The notes beneath the pieces were generated by a model that worked only from the letters and a program-made list of their open reading frames with translations, had not been told where the DNA came from and did not search any database. From Porodaedalea pini (Eukaryota; Basidiomycota; Agaricomycetes; Hymenochaetales; Hymenochaetaceae), in contig NBAY01000001.1 in the NCBI GenBank assembly GCA_002794775.1, positions 1,116,001-1,180,000 of the forward strand: a stretch of 64,000 nucleotides of DNA, in the 5' to 3' direction. How positions within the stretch are numbered: the stretch's first letter is position 1; each line of letters begins with the position of its first letter. Below are positions 47,655-59,112 of the stretch, in pieces. The position numbers and the translations under genes were made by a program.

Positions 47655-50600
47655 ATTTTGATTGAAATTTCCGCTCACATTCAATCCGATACCATCCATC
47701 TTGAACAGCTATTTCTATTTTCCCTATCGTTGGTCGCATATTGTTATGTGCTATTTCAATTTCATTCTATTCCAATACTTCCATCTAATTGTCATCCACG
47801 ACAACTGCTGCTAAGTGAGCTATAACTATTATATACATGAGAACCGACAGTGCGCATCACCATCAATTAGAAAGCATTATAAGTAATTTCTTGCTTTTAT
47901 AACTCCGACAACTCTTCCGCCGCCTTGTAATCCTGACTTTAGAATTTATTTAATTATATATAAGTCTGCAATACTTCCACTAACTTATACTCTATTGAAA
48001 GTCTTATCATGTATTAAAATCTCTCATAAGTGTTTTGATATATTATAATTTGGTATGACTGTTATGCTTTTCGGTAAGTATTATGGTGGATTGTAAGATG
48101 GAGTTCAGATTTTATTGCTCTATAATTATGCCCGAAATGATTATATGTATTACATGTCTTTTAAGACTTATAATTGAATATAATTAGTTATAATACTCTG
48201 CAGATTTTTGTGATGTATTTGCCTCGTTTTCCCGGCCTCCGTGGACACGCCGCAGAAAAAGCCTGTAGATTATTCGATGGATGTAGAACCGCTATCAATT
48301 TTCCTTTATCTTCAATGCTTGTCCCTCGCTTATCCTGGCATCTGCTTTGCCATTCCGCTTGCATTTATGTGCCTTCTGACCACGTACATGAACACGAACG
48401 TCCTTATCTCGCGAAGACTTGAGCTTCTTCTTCTATACTATCAGACATAAAATAGTTTCGAGCCCTGGAAAGACCAAACACGCCTCCTAGTTGCCGTAAA
48501 CTATTGGCTTAACTTGGAAACAGCTGCACATGTTCTCAGATTAGTTGAACTCTGATGTCTGGCCCCGATGCTGCTTCCAAAAGTATCCTGATCAAAAGGG
48601 CCAAAGCTTTGCATCCGCTGACAAATTTGCATAGCTGGAGCAAAAGTTTAAATACCGAAGCAAGAAGGATGGAATCTAGAACTATGAGATCATAAGGCAC
48701 CGAGACTATTTTAAGTATTTACGTCGCTGTCCCTCGCCGCGAACGAACGTTATGCTTCTGCCTTCTTCCACAAAAGTGGGCACGCAAGATCCCACCAGGA
48801 CTATGCACCTTTAGTGTGACGTCTGGGCCAGAATTGGCATCCGCGACGACCGGTCTACGCCTGTCTCTGCATGGGTGTGCTGGGTTTTGTTGTCTTCAGT
48901 TCTTGAGTCCTGAAGTTCAATAAACTTATCAATACGATTACAAAACGTGCTCGAGCCTGAGTCTGTATGAGTCATGTTCTTATCAGAGCATACGTGCATT
49001 TAGCGTCAGACTGTCGTAATTTTAGTAGGTCCCGTAGCCCAATGCACAGAAGATTAAATTAGCATAGGGAAGGTGAGCATGTGTCGATCAATAGGCAAGA
49101 GCGGACTTTCCTTGAGTACTCAAGGCATCCGTGCCGGCCCGGTGAGCGAAAGGAATCAAAGGCATCGGAATCAGAAATGCATCCGGCCTTCCGTTTCCTT
49201 GCGTCATCGATTACAGATAAGAATTGAGGCAAGAAACTCATTCGTATCAAGAATTGGATTACACATAGCACAAGGTAAAAGTGATACATCCGAGCTTCAG
49301 TCCTCCGTCTAGATTTGCGAGCAAGTACGACTACAGAGTGGTATGTATGTTATTCGGTAGTACAAATGAACGGGTATTTGATTAGGCGTGGAATCGTCAA
49401 GAAGTGTGCAGGGGGGTTGTAAGAAATTTTGAAATCAGAAGTATAGGGAAGGAGTCGAGAAGAGCAAAAAAGGCCAAGCATAGAGGTGTCCGATATTTTG
49501 TTGATGGATAGAACGACCGCAGCAACCTCAAAAAGCCTTAGTCCTATCTGCCGCGCAGTCAGTGGCGAGGGCATCGTCGAGAAATCTTCCCAGATGAAGA
49601 AGCTCCTTCCTGAAAGGTCCCCGATCATGCGCGAGGGGTAACAGAGAGAGAGCTAGTCAGAGCATCAAAGTCATTTTCGGACTCATGCAGTGCTGCTTGC
49701 TACGGCTGCGCGCCCTGTAGACTGACAAGCCCAGCAGAACTCGTCATATGTGACAACTGGCCGCTGGATCTCAGGGCCCAGATGCTGTGCATAGATAAGT
49801 TAGTGTCACTGGAAGAGAGAAGAACGGAAACGGAAGCAACGCACACTAGTACAGGTCGTGTTTCTGCATGACTGCGGATGTTGGATGCTCCGCTCGCATC
49901 GGCGTGAGCCGCAGTCGAGCATAGCTACGACATGAAGACGGACAAAATGCTATACGCAGTCAATATCAGAGACAAAGACGATATTGTGATTCTAGCAAGG
50001 ATTGGACATACACCGCACTTCTGGTATGACCGACCATCACTGCACAGAACAGAAAGTCAACTGCGTGCTAAAGTCAAGGACAGAGAAATAACGTACGCAA
50101 TATAACGACACATACTCGAGCCTACTGTCAATGGTCTGGTACGAATGCGAGAAGCAAGCGGGGGCACGCAGGTGGAGCCTTCCTGAGCATGCGCACCTTA
50201 TATAGGATACCGAGTTCGGCTGAGAGATAGTGGAAGATCAGTTTTACGTGACATAGATTCTTACTCCGTAGCCGACAATAGACAGGTGCGGACCCTAAAC
50301 GGAAGGCATTCAAAGACGCCCGGAGCCATCGCACGCATAGCCAGACGTCTGAGCGAAACTAGCAAAGCAAGATGATGGAAGCATTTGAGATAGATTAAGA
50401 TGTTTTATCGCGCAGTCCGGGTATCGGAAGGCGTATGCACATGTGCATAGGAGATATCGATTGGGAGAGCAATACAAATATTGACTGTTGATGTAAACAG
50501 AAGAGGAGAGCAAGCGTATATGCGATAAATACTGGAAGCTAGAAAAGGCCTAGCCGACGAGAAGCATTTGACGTCTCTTTGGTTATTTCGGTTCTGCCAC

Positions 50601-51521
50601 AGTCAGCTGAGGCCAGTTGTTCCCTTAGCCTCGCAGGATAGGTTCTGTCGAGGTTCCATGGAATCCCGCGTACAAACAAAGTCCTCGGATTGAGAACGCA
50701 CGTGGGGCGTTGCACGTGCGATTATCAAATCAAGTCGTTGACACACGCAATCCCCTAGGCCTCTTTCAAGTTTCAAATGAGCCAATCATGTTCCCATACA
50801 TCGTCAATATTGCATCTTGCACAGAATCAAACGGGCTTCAGAACATCTTGTCTTGCGGACTGTATCAATGTGACTCGGTCAGAATCATTTTTCGTTTCGG
50901 TCATTTGACTTCGTCTAATTCATCTCCATTTAACCGAACTCAAAAATACCTGGGGCTCATTATATGCCTCAATAACTCGGGCAGCACATGACTCCAAAAT
51001 CAGAGTCATTCGGGCGCTCTATGTACGCCTTAGCCTTATGCTGAGATTGCTTTCTTCTTCTCAGGTCGTGAGTGCGGAGTCTCAAGGCTGACGAGTTATA
51101 CTATTCTTCTTCATTTATTCATCTCACGAATGGCTTGCTTGCTCCCTCGTGCCAAGGGTGCCTGTGACTGAACGGTCCTTTTTATCTTATGGATACAATC
51201 TGACCACTTATGTCTCACGAGGTTTCTCTTCCTACTGTAGTCGCGCCGCCCGCGCCGCTCATGCGTGGTTGCCACTTCACATCTCCATCCTCGAAGTTCC
51301 TTGGTCTATGTTTGCAAAGTTCATTGCGCAGAGTTTGCGGAGAGTCAGATGATTGAATCCCTATGACCCTATGGTACATCCTAGAACTGACGATCGCTCG
51401 TGTGCCGCCGTGGGTACCTACGGTATACTTGAGCGGCGTATAAGCAGCATGTCCCACAACCCCTGCCCTCTCGAGGATCTTACGCCTGTCTCGTCTTGTT
51501 CCTCTATTGAAACACGTCAGG
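47655..51521. other. Gene-poor interval of 3.9 kb with AT-rich left part
   Basis: From about 47,740 to 48,190 the DNA is strongly AT-rich with repeated ataag, ttataa and cttata words, like the AT-rich stretch at 33,060-33,530 on the other side of the island. From 48.2 kb to 51.5 kb composition is normal but I find no recognisable gene. The longest minus-strand frame (49350-49628) has no family resemblance. Confidence 0.35.
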
Positions 51522-53170
51522 ATGGCGATTAAAGAGTACAAAGTCATGACTCCGGAGCTGCGTCAGCACTTCCTCGAGAAGGGCTGGGTCAAGATCGAAA
51601 ACGCGGTATCGCCAGAGAATATCAAGCGATTCTCTGAAGATGTATGGATCCGGCTGGGATACGATCCACAAGACAAGTCAACATGGGAAAAGGAGAAGGC
51701 GAGCGCAGTTTTCATGAGATCCCGAGATCATACGAAGAACGTACTCATCCCCATTCGTGCACGCATAGATCCATATGCCTCGTCACAGAGAAGAGCCTAT
51801 GAAAGACTTCTCACCGAAAGGCTGGTCGGCCATCTGTGAGTATTCCCCAAGCCCACACTAATCATTTGTTGCTGCTGAAAAAAATTGGTATATTGTAAGG
51901 TGAAATCCTTGGAGGGGAGGAACGCATAGACCCCACTCTTTTCGAGAGTTTTGGCGATAGCCTGATATGCAACCTGGGAAGCCCTGAATGGGAGAACGTG
52001 CGCTCTATTTATATAATTAACTCCAAACTCCGACTTACATCTGTTATCATCTCCAGAAAGAGTCCATCGACCCGCATCTGCTCGGTAATTGGCACATGTT
52101 AGCCATTGTCTTTCTCTTCATGCTCGCGTATTCTTTCTAAACCAAGTCATTACCGCGCAGAGACGGCGATTGGTGCGACAAATTCCTTCCCAGCTCGTCT
52201 ACATTTGACTTTCCACTCTGAGTCCTGGACACATTGGCATTTAGGTTCACGCATTTCCTTGACTCAGGCGAGCAAGCCATAACAGTCATCGTCCTCTTCA
52301 ACGACATTAAGCCGCGGGCTGGCGGTACGTTTCTCGCCCCAGATGGCTTGAAAAGTGTCGTCAAATGGTGAGCGCGTTCTTTGCTATTAATTCATCCGTG
52401 AACATGCGATGGGCTGAGGTCAGAAGACCTTGCCAAAGTCCCTCTGTGCTACGTATATTCATATAATGAGCTTCCACCTGATCGCACGTTTCTAATACAG
52501 GTTGTATAAGCATCCAGAAGGTGCCGATAGCTGGCCTGTCGACGAAACTGGGGCGAGGACAGTGTGTGACATCCATAAGTGCCAAGAGTTCGTCGAAGTA
52601 AACTCAGTTCCCTCACTCTCTCTCAGTGCGTACTGACTACCAATTCGCCGCAGTGCACTGGGAAAGCTGGAGATGTCGTTATTTTTCATCCCTTCATGGT
52701 TAGCTTTCGTCCTTCTCTTACTACACCATTGGCTCCATGAACTTTCGCTAGCCGCACTCTGCTTCCAAGAATTATCTGCGCATCCCCCGGTTCATCACAA
52801 ATCCTCCGGTTACCTTGAAAGGGCCTCTCTGTCTCACACGCGAGAACCCGGAAGACTATGTACCGAACCCACAGTATCTCAGTCCCTATTGTCAAGGCTG
52901 ACTTCTCATTTCCAGTCCCTGACCGAGCTCGTTGTCCTTCGTGCACTCGAGGAGAATGGTATTGACAAGTCTGCGCTAAAGGACTGGAAAATTGCGAGCA
53001 AGCGCCGCCGTTTCACACCGCGCACGCGCGGTGGAAAGGATGCAATGATCGTCGCGGAGGTTGAACGTATGAAAGCGCACGCCCTGCGATCGGGTGGAAC
53101 ATACAAGGTGGACAGCATGCACATTAACGGGCCCGTCCCTTACCAGACCGTCATCCCTACTGAGGGATGA
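51522..53170 (+). CDS. PhyH-type Fe(II)/2-oxoglutarate dioxygenase
   Basis: Phytanoyl-CoA dioxygenase-like enzymes hydroxylate small molecules using Fe(II) and 2-oxoglutarate; the substrate is unknown here. About nine exons join: MAIKEYKVMTPELRQHFLEK, VWIRLGYDPQDKSTWEKEK, IHMPRHREEPMKDFSPKGWS, GGEERIDPTLFESFGDSLIC, then GNWHIDGDWFTHFLDSGEQA with the iron-binding HxD, AGGTFLAPDGLKSVVKWLYK, GDVVIFHPFMPHSASKNYLR with the distal His, and ENPEDYSLTELVVLRALEEN. It ends HINGPVPYQTVIPTEG. The start is the ATG at 51522. The first intron seems to use a GC donor (AAG|GCGAGC, donor at 51699). Confidence 0.85.
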
Positions 53171-53327
53171 ACAGTGGCAACTCAAATGAAATCTGTTCTC
53201 GATGAAAAAGGGTCATTGGTATATTCGGGAAAATTGAGGTTCGGTACCTGATACGACGGATTCTGCGAAATGTACAGTATATATGCATCTCGAATTTATT
53301 TGTCCGACCGTCTGAAAAGTGCCGAGC

Positions 53328-54849
53328 TTATTCATCTTCCATTTCCTCCCGCACAATAGTTATTCCGAGCTCTCCCGCCCTTCTTACTGCTTCCTGGTCT
53401 TTCCCCTCCAGCCAGACGAGAAGTGCTTCGAGGATATCTTTCTGTCCCCGCACGTAATATCTCCACATTGAGTGAACTTCGCTCCGCACCGAGGGCGAGA
53501 GATGTTCTACATTCAAATCAGGAAGGCGGGTGATGAGGGAGCAAACCATGCCAGAGAGTGTCTCAACAGCCTCCAAGTCTATGTCCAGCTCTGGCGCAGC
53601 GTCTGTTTCCTCGACATCATTGGGCTGTATTTCCTCGCTATATCTAGAGGCGACGATCCGCCGTACGTCATTCCAGAGAGCCTCCGCGCCTCTCGCATCG
53701 CGCCCTACCTCGTGTCCAACACCCTCCCCACTCCCGGCACCGTCAGCAGCAGAAGACCCGATCTTGAGCATAATGGTGTCATCCGGATTATCGGGTAAAG
53801 CGAATCCATAACCAAGGATGAGAGATGAGTTTGGCTTCGGGCCGTAGTTATTGAAAAGCTCCTTTCCTTCCGCGGTCGGCGTGTTTATCGTGAGTGTGAC
53901 GCATAAATCTGACTCTGGTAGATTTGATGCAACAGTAGGATACGCAGTGGACAAGGAAGAGGGATGATATGATCCCGTATGTGAAACGCCCCATATTACA
54001 GGCTGTCCGCGTTTATGGTTGAACGAGTCGACTCCTGGAAGAAGGATAGGGTATGCCGAAGGCGATGCGACAAGAGATGGCGTCTGGGAAAGAAGAGTAG
54101 ATGGAAAGGCACGCGATGAGAGATACGTCGCCGCCATCAGGTACATGCTCCTGCTAGAGTTCAGACACGTCTCAGCTAGTCAAAAAAAAAAAAACTTACG
54201 ATGTGAACTTTTCCGAAATGTTCGGCGAGCGTTTACCAATTACGTCGCGGAGAAGCTGGTACTCGTTAATCCAGGTACTGCGTTGATCTGAAGTTGCCCC
54301 ATACAAATTGGTTCCTTTGAATAAATCAAGCTCGGCTCCGGAGAAGTACAGAGGAGTGAGTAGATTTTCGGCTTTTGGTAGCATATCGATATACGGACGA
54401 TGACGCAGGACGCATCTCAGGAGAGACAATTCAGGCTCATTTATTTTCTTGAAAGCAGGAAGGAATAGTCACTTTTGATCCTCCGCTTCCGCTGTAATCC
54501 AATGGAGACCAATATACGCGCAGATACGTTGCCTCTGGGAAAGATTCAGCTGGTCCTCTGGGGACAGACGACAGAACAGTTTGAGAGGCTCTCGAACGGT
54601 TTCGAGATTGATTGCCAGAGAGAAAGGACACGACACGACGGCAACTTCAGGCTCAAATGTGCCGCGAGCACGGACGCATAATCCTGAAGAGTCTGTGTGT
54701 GTTCTATTAGATCAGTGAGTGTTCAAAGTTTTCAGTTGCCCTCGTTTACCTTCGAAAAATAAAAGATCCTGATGAATTCGACCACCGTTATCATAAAACC
54801 ACGTCCGGAATGAAGCAATTTTATCAGATTCTTCATATTCAACGGACAT
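53328..54849 (-). CDS. SET-domain protein methyltransferase (RLSMT/SETD6-like)
   Basis: SET proteins of this group transfer methyl from S-adenosylmethionine to lysine on non-histone proteins. The start is MSVEYEESDKIASFRTWFYD with NGGRIHQDLLFFE. The SET domain is split by a long insert as usual in the group: RHRPYIDMLPKAENLLTPLY, FSGAELDLFKGTNLYGATSD, then GVDSFNHKRGQPVIW and the cofactor/active-site block GKELFNNYGPKPNSSLILGY. The C-terminal part (IQPNDVEETDAAPELDIDLE, PSVRSEVHSMWRYYVRGQKD) matches a helical substrate-binding region. Four exons are inferred, with a run of T in one intron near 54182-54194. It ends tail to tail with the PhyH gene, 157 bp away. Confidence 0.85.
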
Positions 54850-55143
54850 CAGAAATGCTGGTGAGATGCTGACCTCGATGCATATTGACAATTGTTTTTG
54901 CGTATCATCCACGTGTAGATTACGTAACCAGAGCAACCATCTGTCAAACGTCAAACTTTAAGATTTGGCCCTAAAATTCCTTACAAAAGGAAAACCAAAT
55001 GAGAGTCTTCGCCTTCATGCTTCTCTACAAGTATCACTCATATCAAGGTGTCCTGCAATATACTCCGCTACTCCTTTGGCACTGCTTAAACAGACGTTCG
55101 TATACACTGGAGATTTCTGCGCTTTTCAGGCCTAGCGCTTTAA

Positions 55144-58100
55144 ATGTCAAAATTTAGAATCGTCAAGACTCGCATTAATTCGAAGGATGCTATCGTCGCA
55201 GCTACTTCTCTAGCATCAATCATTGCCAATGTTTCGGACATGGCTCAATTCATTCCTGCACGAGCGGCTGCGTCCGTCGTCCTGGCTATCTTGCAGACAG
55301 TGCAAGAGATAGATAGCAACAAGATTGCTTGCTATAAGCTTGCTCGCCGATCGGCAAAAATTCTTGTGGACTTGAAGCATCGTATGGAGGGAAGATGGGA
55401 CTCTGCGCCGAAAGCACTTATTAATAATATTCTAGAGTATGAAAAGTAAGAATGTTTCAGACTAAATATTTTCTCATACGCTGATACCGCCGTGCAGGAT
55501 CTTGGTCTGTATACGAGACTTTATGCAAGAGTTGAGCAAAGTCAAGTGGATGGGTCGCTTCTTTCAGAAGGGCTCGATCGAGACATCATTAAGTGACTTC
55601 CACGAGCTACTCAGTGAGGCGGAGCAATCGTTTCAGGTCCGTTTCCTTTGTCTCGTACTAATTTTCATATTTTAAGTTGCTTATTATATGGTAGCTAGCA
55701 AGTCTAGTGGAAATCCACTACACTGTTGGCATTCTGCAGGAACGTAGTGCTGGAAGGGACGTGGCTTTCGTGGAGAACACAGCCGAAGAGTCCCGATCCG
55801 AAGATCTACCTTTGGGCCCGACCTCTGCACCCCTCAACCTCGGCAACTCTAATCAAACTAACACGAGTATTTTGTCAAGTGTCTGTGAAGAGGCGTTGCC
55901 AATTCAAACAATCTCACTTTCAGATCCCGCCGCGAGATTTGAGGGAACGTCGAATGTGGAAGACGAAGCAGAAAATCATCAACTACAAGAGGAGTTGAAG
56001 GAGCTCGAGCAGTTCGGGGTATGTCATTGCTGAACTGCTTTCTCTGATCATCTCCCCGCTCAGCCTACACCTCTATATGACAGTTCAAGCAATATCATCA
56101 GACAGACCTCCGACTACTATCTGAAATTAAATCCCGCGACTCGGGTTCGTTCTGGAAGCAGACCATGATTGCGGATGCTGGAGGCCAACGAGTCTTGGTT
56201 AAGCGTTATGATAGTGTCGAGGCGAAGGACAAGGCCAACTTAAACGTAAGTATATAGTTTCTTATATTGCACCTACGACGACCCTAATACAAACTTCTAG
56301 AGGTGGTTGCGTGACATTAAGACGCTAAGGAATCTTTAGTCAGTGACAGCACTCGTTCAACCATGTATATATCGTTTCAAACCTTCGAGAAGCCATCCCA
56401 ATCTACCACAGCTCACAGGATACTCCGACGAGAGGGCACCAGTTCCGTTCATTGTACTTGCTCATGGTAAGCATTTATATGTCCAGTCGCCAGAGAGAAA
56501 TGGCTGAAGAAAACTTCGTTTTAGCAAAGCTCCGTGATCCCAGTGCATTCTTCCTTAATGCTCTTCAGCATATGAGCATCGCTGAGTGCGCAATCACCAC
56601 GCTAAAGATGGTAAGCACGTTCCATCTTAAAGTGCGCCTCTCCATATGCTAATAGGACTCAGTACCGGGATATTTCAGTCAGCACCGACCCTACTTGTCT
56701 GAATAAGCATCCCTTACTGATTGTGAGATTGTAGTCCGCCGCTCTATATGTCCAACGGCAACTATCGTTCGACGAGCGTGAGACGCAAGTATTTGTTGCG
56801 GTAGGCTATGTTGGAATTATCTATCCGAGCCTCGTCAGGCGCTAAACCTGACTTAAGGAAACGAGTTATGCGTTGGACGCGCAGTCTGGAAAAATCATCG
56901 TTGGTATCCCTACTCCAAAGAAGAATCATTTTCGGGGGTTCGGGTATCGCCTTACGGAGAGTCTTCTCAGTACAACGATGCAGGCGAGGATGTTAGACCT
57001 CCTTGCAGAGACGTACAGACTAACATTATGCATTTAGATTCTTCCAGATGACAAGAATTTGGGAAAAGGCCAATCGTCCAGTCAGTTGAATCCTCGCACT
57101 TATGCTGCAACAAATCTAATCTGCATGTGATCTTCCTCCACAGACGTCGTCGACTTACAGGACAAGCTCGCGCATGTAAGAGCACTGTCATGTGTTTTAC
57201 TTCCTAGCCTCGACCAAAAACCAATGCTCGCAAAAGCATCCGAGATGTTGCTAGAAGACGCTGAATTCGAAATCGGATCGGATTTATTCTCTCTTCCACA
57301 AATGCGGAAACAAACTATCCGTGCTGGAACACACGACTTCGCTTGGCATGCGGGAATTCACTCTTGTCCTGTTTCCTTTACCATTGGCGACATTGGCTAC
57401 ATCTCCCCTAGTCATGGACGCGTCTCTCTGACAGATAAATCCCGCTTTGATCACTTTGTGAAGGTGGGGAACATCTTCGACGACCTTGTTAGGCCAGGGA
57501 GTGATGCGGAAGATATGAGCGCCTTAAATGTCATAAGGGAGGTAACAGGAACGCAGAATCAGTGGATCAACGGCTTCCGCCAAAGCAATGAAGTTTGGCC
57601 GTTTGTACTTCCTGAGGATGTCGAAGGGTGTGTAAGCTCTGGAATTGATCATTTTCTCTAAACTGACTTCAAAGGCGCCCGCCACCCTTGTCTTAGATGG
57701 CCTGTATCAATTTCCCCAGGGACAGAGGTAGAGGTTCATGTGCGTCATTCTGCTCGAATTGCGTCGGTTAGCGAGGCTTGGCACTGCTTGCTGCGTGAAG
57801 CAGTAGTACGGTCGGTAAAGTTAGGAGTAGATCCTCAAGAGCTAATCTTAAGTAAGTAGTTTAAACATTACAGTCTACCTCTCTAACATTTCTCTATAGT
57901 AACCAAGACCGTCTCGGGACAGATCTACAGAGTACATGATTGGAGTCTCACCGCACCATCATTGTTCAGGCAGCCAACACCATTCACATACGGTGCTCCG
58001 CAACTCGGTCACGGATCCAGTCACCATCAACAGCTGCCACGTATTCTGTATCTCTTCACGTCCTTCCGAACAGAGTTTACCCCTTTTTTGGCTGACAACC

Positions 58101-58287
58101 CTTCCACATCTGCACCTTCTCGCCGGCGTGCTCCTCCCAAGAACATCTCTCTGGGTGCTGCTTGGTGAGTATCGATTAATATAGATATATTGAATTTAGC
58201 TGAATGGACTGACCTTACCATAGGCTCAAGCCCGAGGCATTTATTGGATATATACAACTCAGCAAGGAGGATTTCGCTTCTCGTTGA
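55144..58287 (+). CDS. MLKL-like protein: N-terminal helical bundle plus kinase-like domain without catalytic motifs
   Basis: About twelve exons join into some 790 residues. Residues ~1-150 (KDAIVAATSLASIIANVSDM, AQFIPARAAASVVLAILQTV, GRFFQKGSIETSLSDFHELL) look like the four-helix bundle seen in MLKL_NTD-type fungal proteins. A low-complexity linker with a coiled-coil end (ENHQLQEELKELEQFG) follows. Residues ~258-450 resemble a protein kinase: VLVKRYDS carries the beta3 lysine, RWLRDIKTLRNLYHPNLPQL the alphaC/beta4 part and APVPFIVLAH the hinge. Where HRD and DFG should lie, the text is QVFVAETSYALDAQSGKIIV, so catalysis is unlikely. The C-terminal ~340 residues contain KLAHVRALSCVLLPSLDQKP and SEAWHCLLREAVVR and have no known fold. 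One intron appears to use a GC donor (after 56983). The junction near 57630-57675 is uncertain. Confidence 0.72.
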
Positions 58288-58319
58288 CAAAATCCATTCT
58301 CTGGTCGCTGTATGAACTA

Positions 58320-59112
58320 TCATAATCTGCATATACTTCTGCTAAACCTATCAAACTCGCTTCTCCGTGTGTGAGCGCTTTGGGTTGCAAGCAAATGGTG
58401 CCTTACGTAAGTCGGCGTATCTATGGTTGCTCCTGCAGTGCCCATACCGAGAATGAACTTTCTTGCAATGAACTGTCCGCGATGCATTGACGAAGATATC
58501 ACAGCGGAGCCCAGAATAGTCGTCAGACATCCAGCAAACATTCCAGCATGTCGCCCAAATTGATCGCCGAGCGGCCCAGCCCAGAGTGAGCTAACCATCT
58601 GACCAATGGTGTAGATCGAGAAGATGAGGCCGGTTGAGATGTCCGATTGTCTTGAACGAATGTAAGAGCTGAGGACGCCTTCGAAGCAACATGAGTTTAG
58701 ATTACCTTGATTGAATCGAATTTCATAGGGAGTCATGCCGTTAATCTCAGTCATAAGTGAGCCGCGTCCCCATAGGAGCACATGAAAGCGGCGTCTGTGC
58801 CTGTAAGAGAATAGCAGAACGTGAGGCGAAGCTCAGTCAAAGAAGGTAACTTGTCAAATGTGTAGTCAAATAAAGTCGGCGCACATGCATAAACGACGAA
58901 CTCCGCCTTGCTGAGCGGATTGTACTTTCCGTAGATACAGTAGCCGTAAACGCAACATTTCGTGCTTCTTCCACTCCCGCATCCTTAAGTTTTTTAAGTC
59001 CCCTGGTCTTCTTGTAAGACGCCTGAACGTGCTGAACATGACGACCGGGAACAAGGATTTCATCACGCGCTTTAATATCCAGCATTTCGTGAGAAGTTTG
59101 GGATGCTGTCAT
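58320..59112 (-). pseudogene. Truncated MFS sugar/lactose-permease-like transporter
   Basis: The N-terminal quarter of a hexose/lactose-type transporter is present: a cytosolic head from the ATG at 59112, GRGSLMTEINGMTPYEIRFN around TM1, then ISTGLIFSIYTIGQMVSSLW, AGPLGDQFGRHAGMFAGCLT with the MFS loop-2 motif GDQFGRHAG, and FIARKFILGMGTAGATIDTP. It breaks after TYV at what looks like a splice donor (GTAAGG). The next 20 or so codons are not transporter-like and end in a stop. TM4-TM12 are absent, and the MLKL-like gene ends only 32 bp further. I take it as a 3'-truncated relic. The first intron joins are uncertain. Confidence 0.7.
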
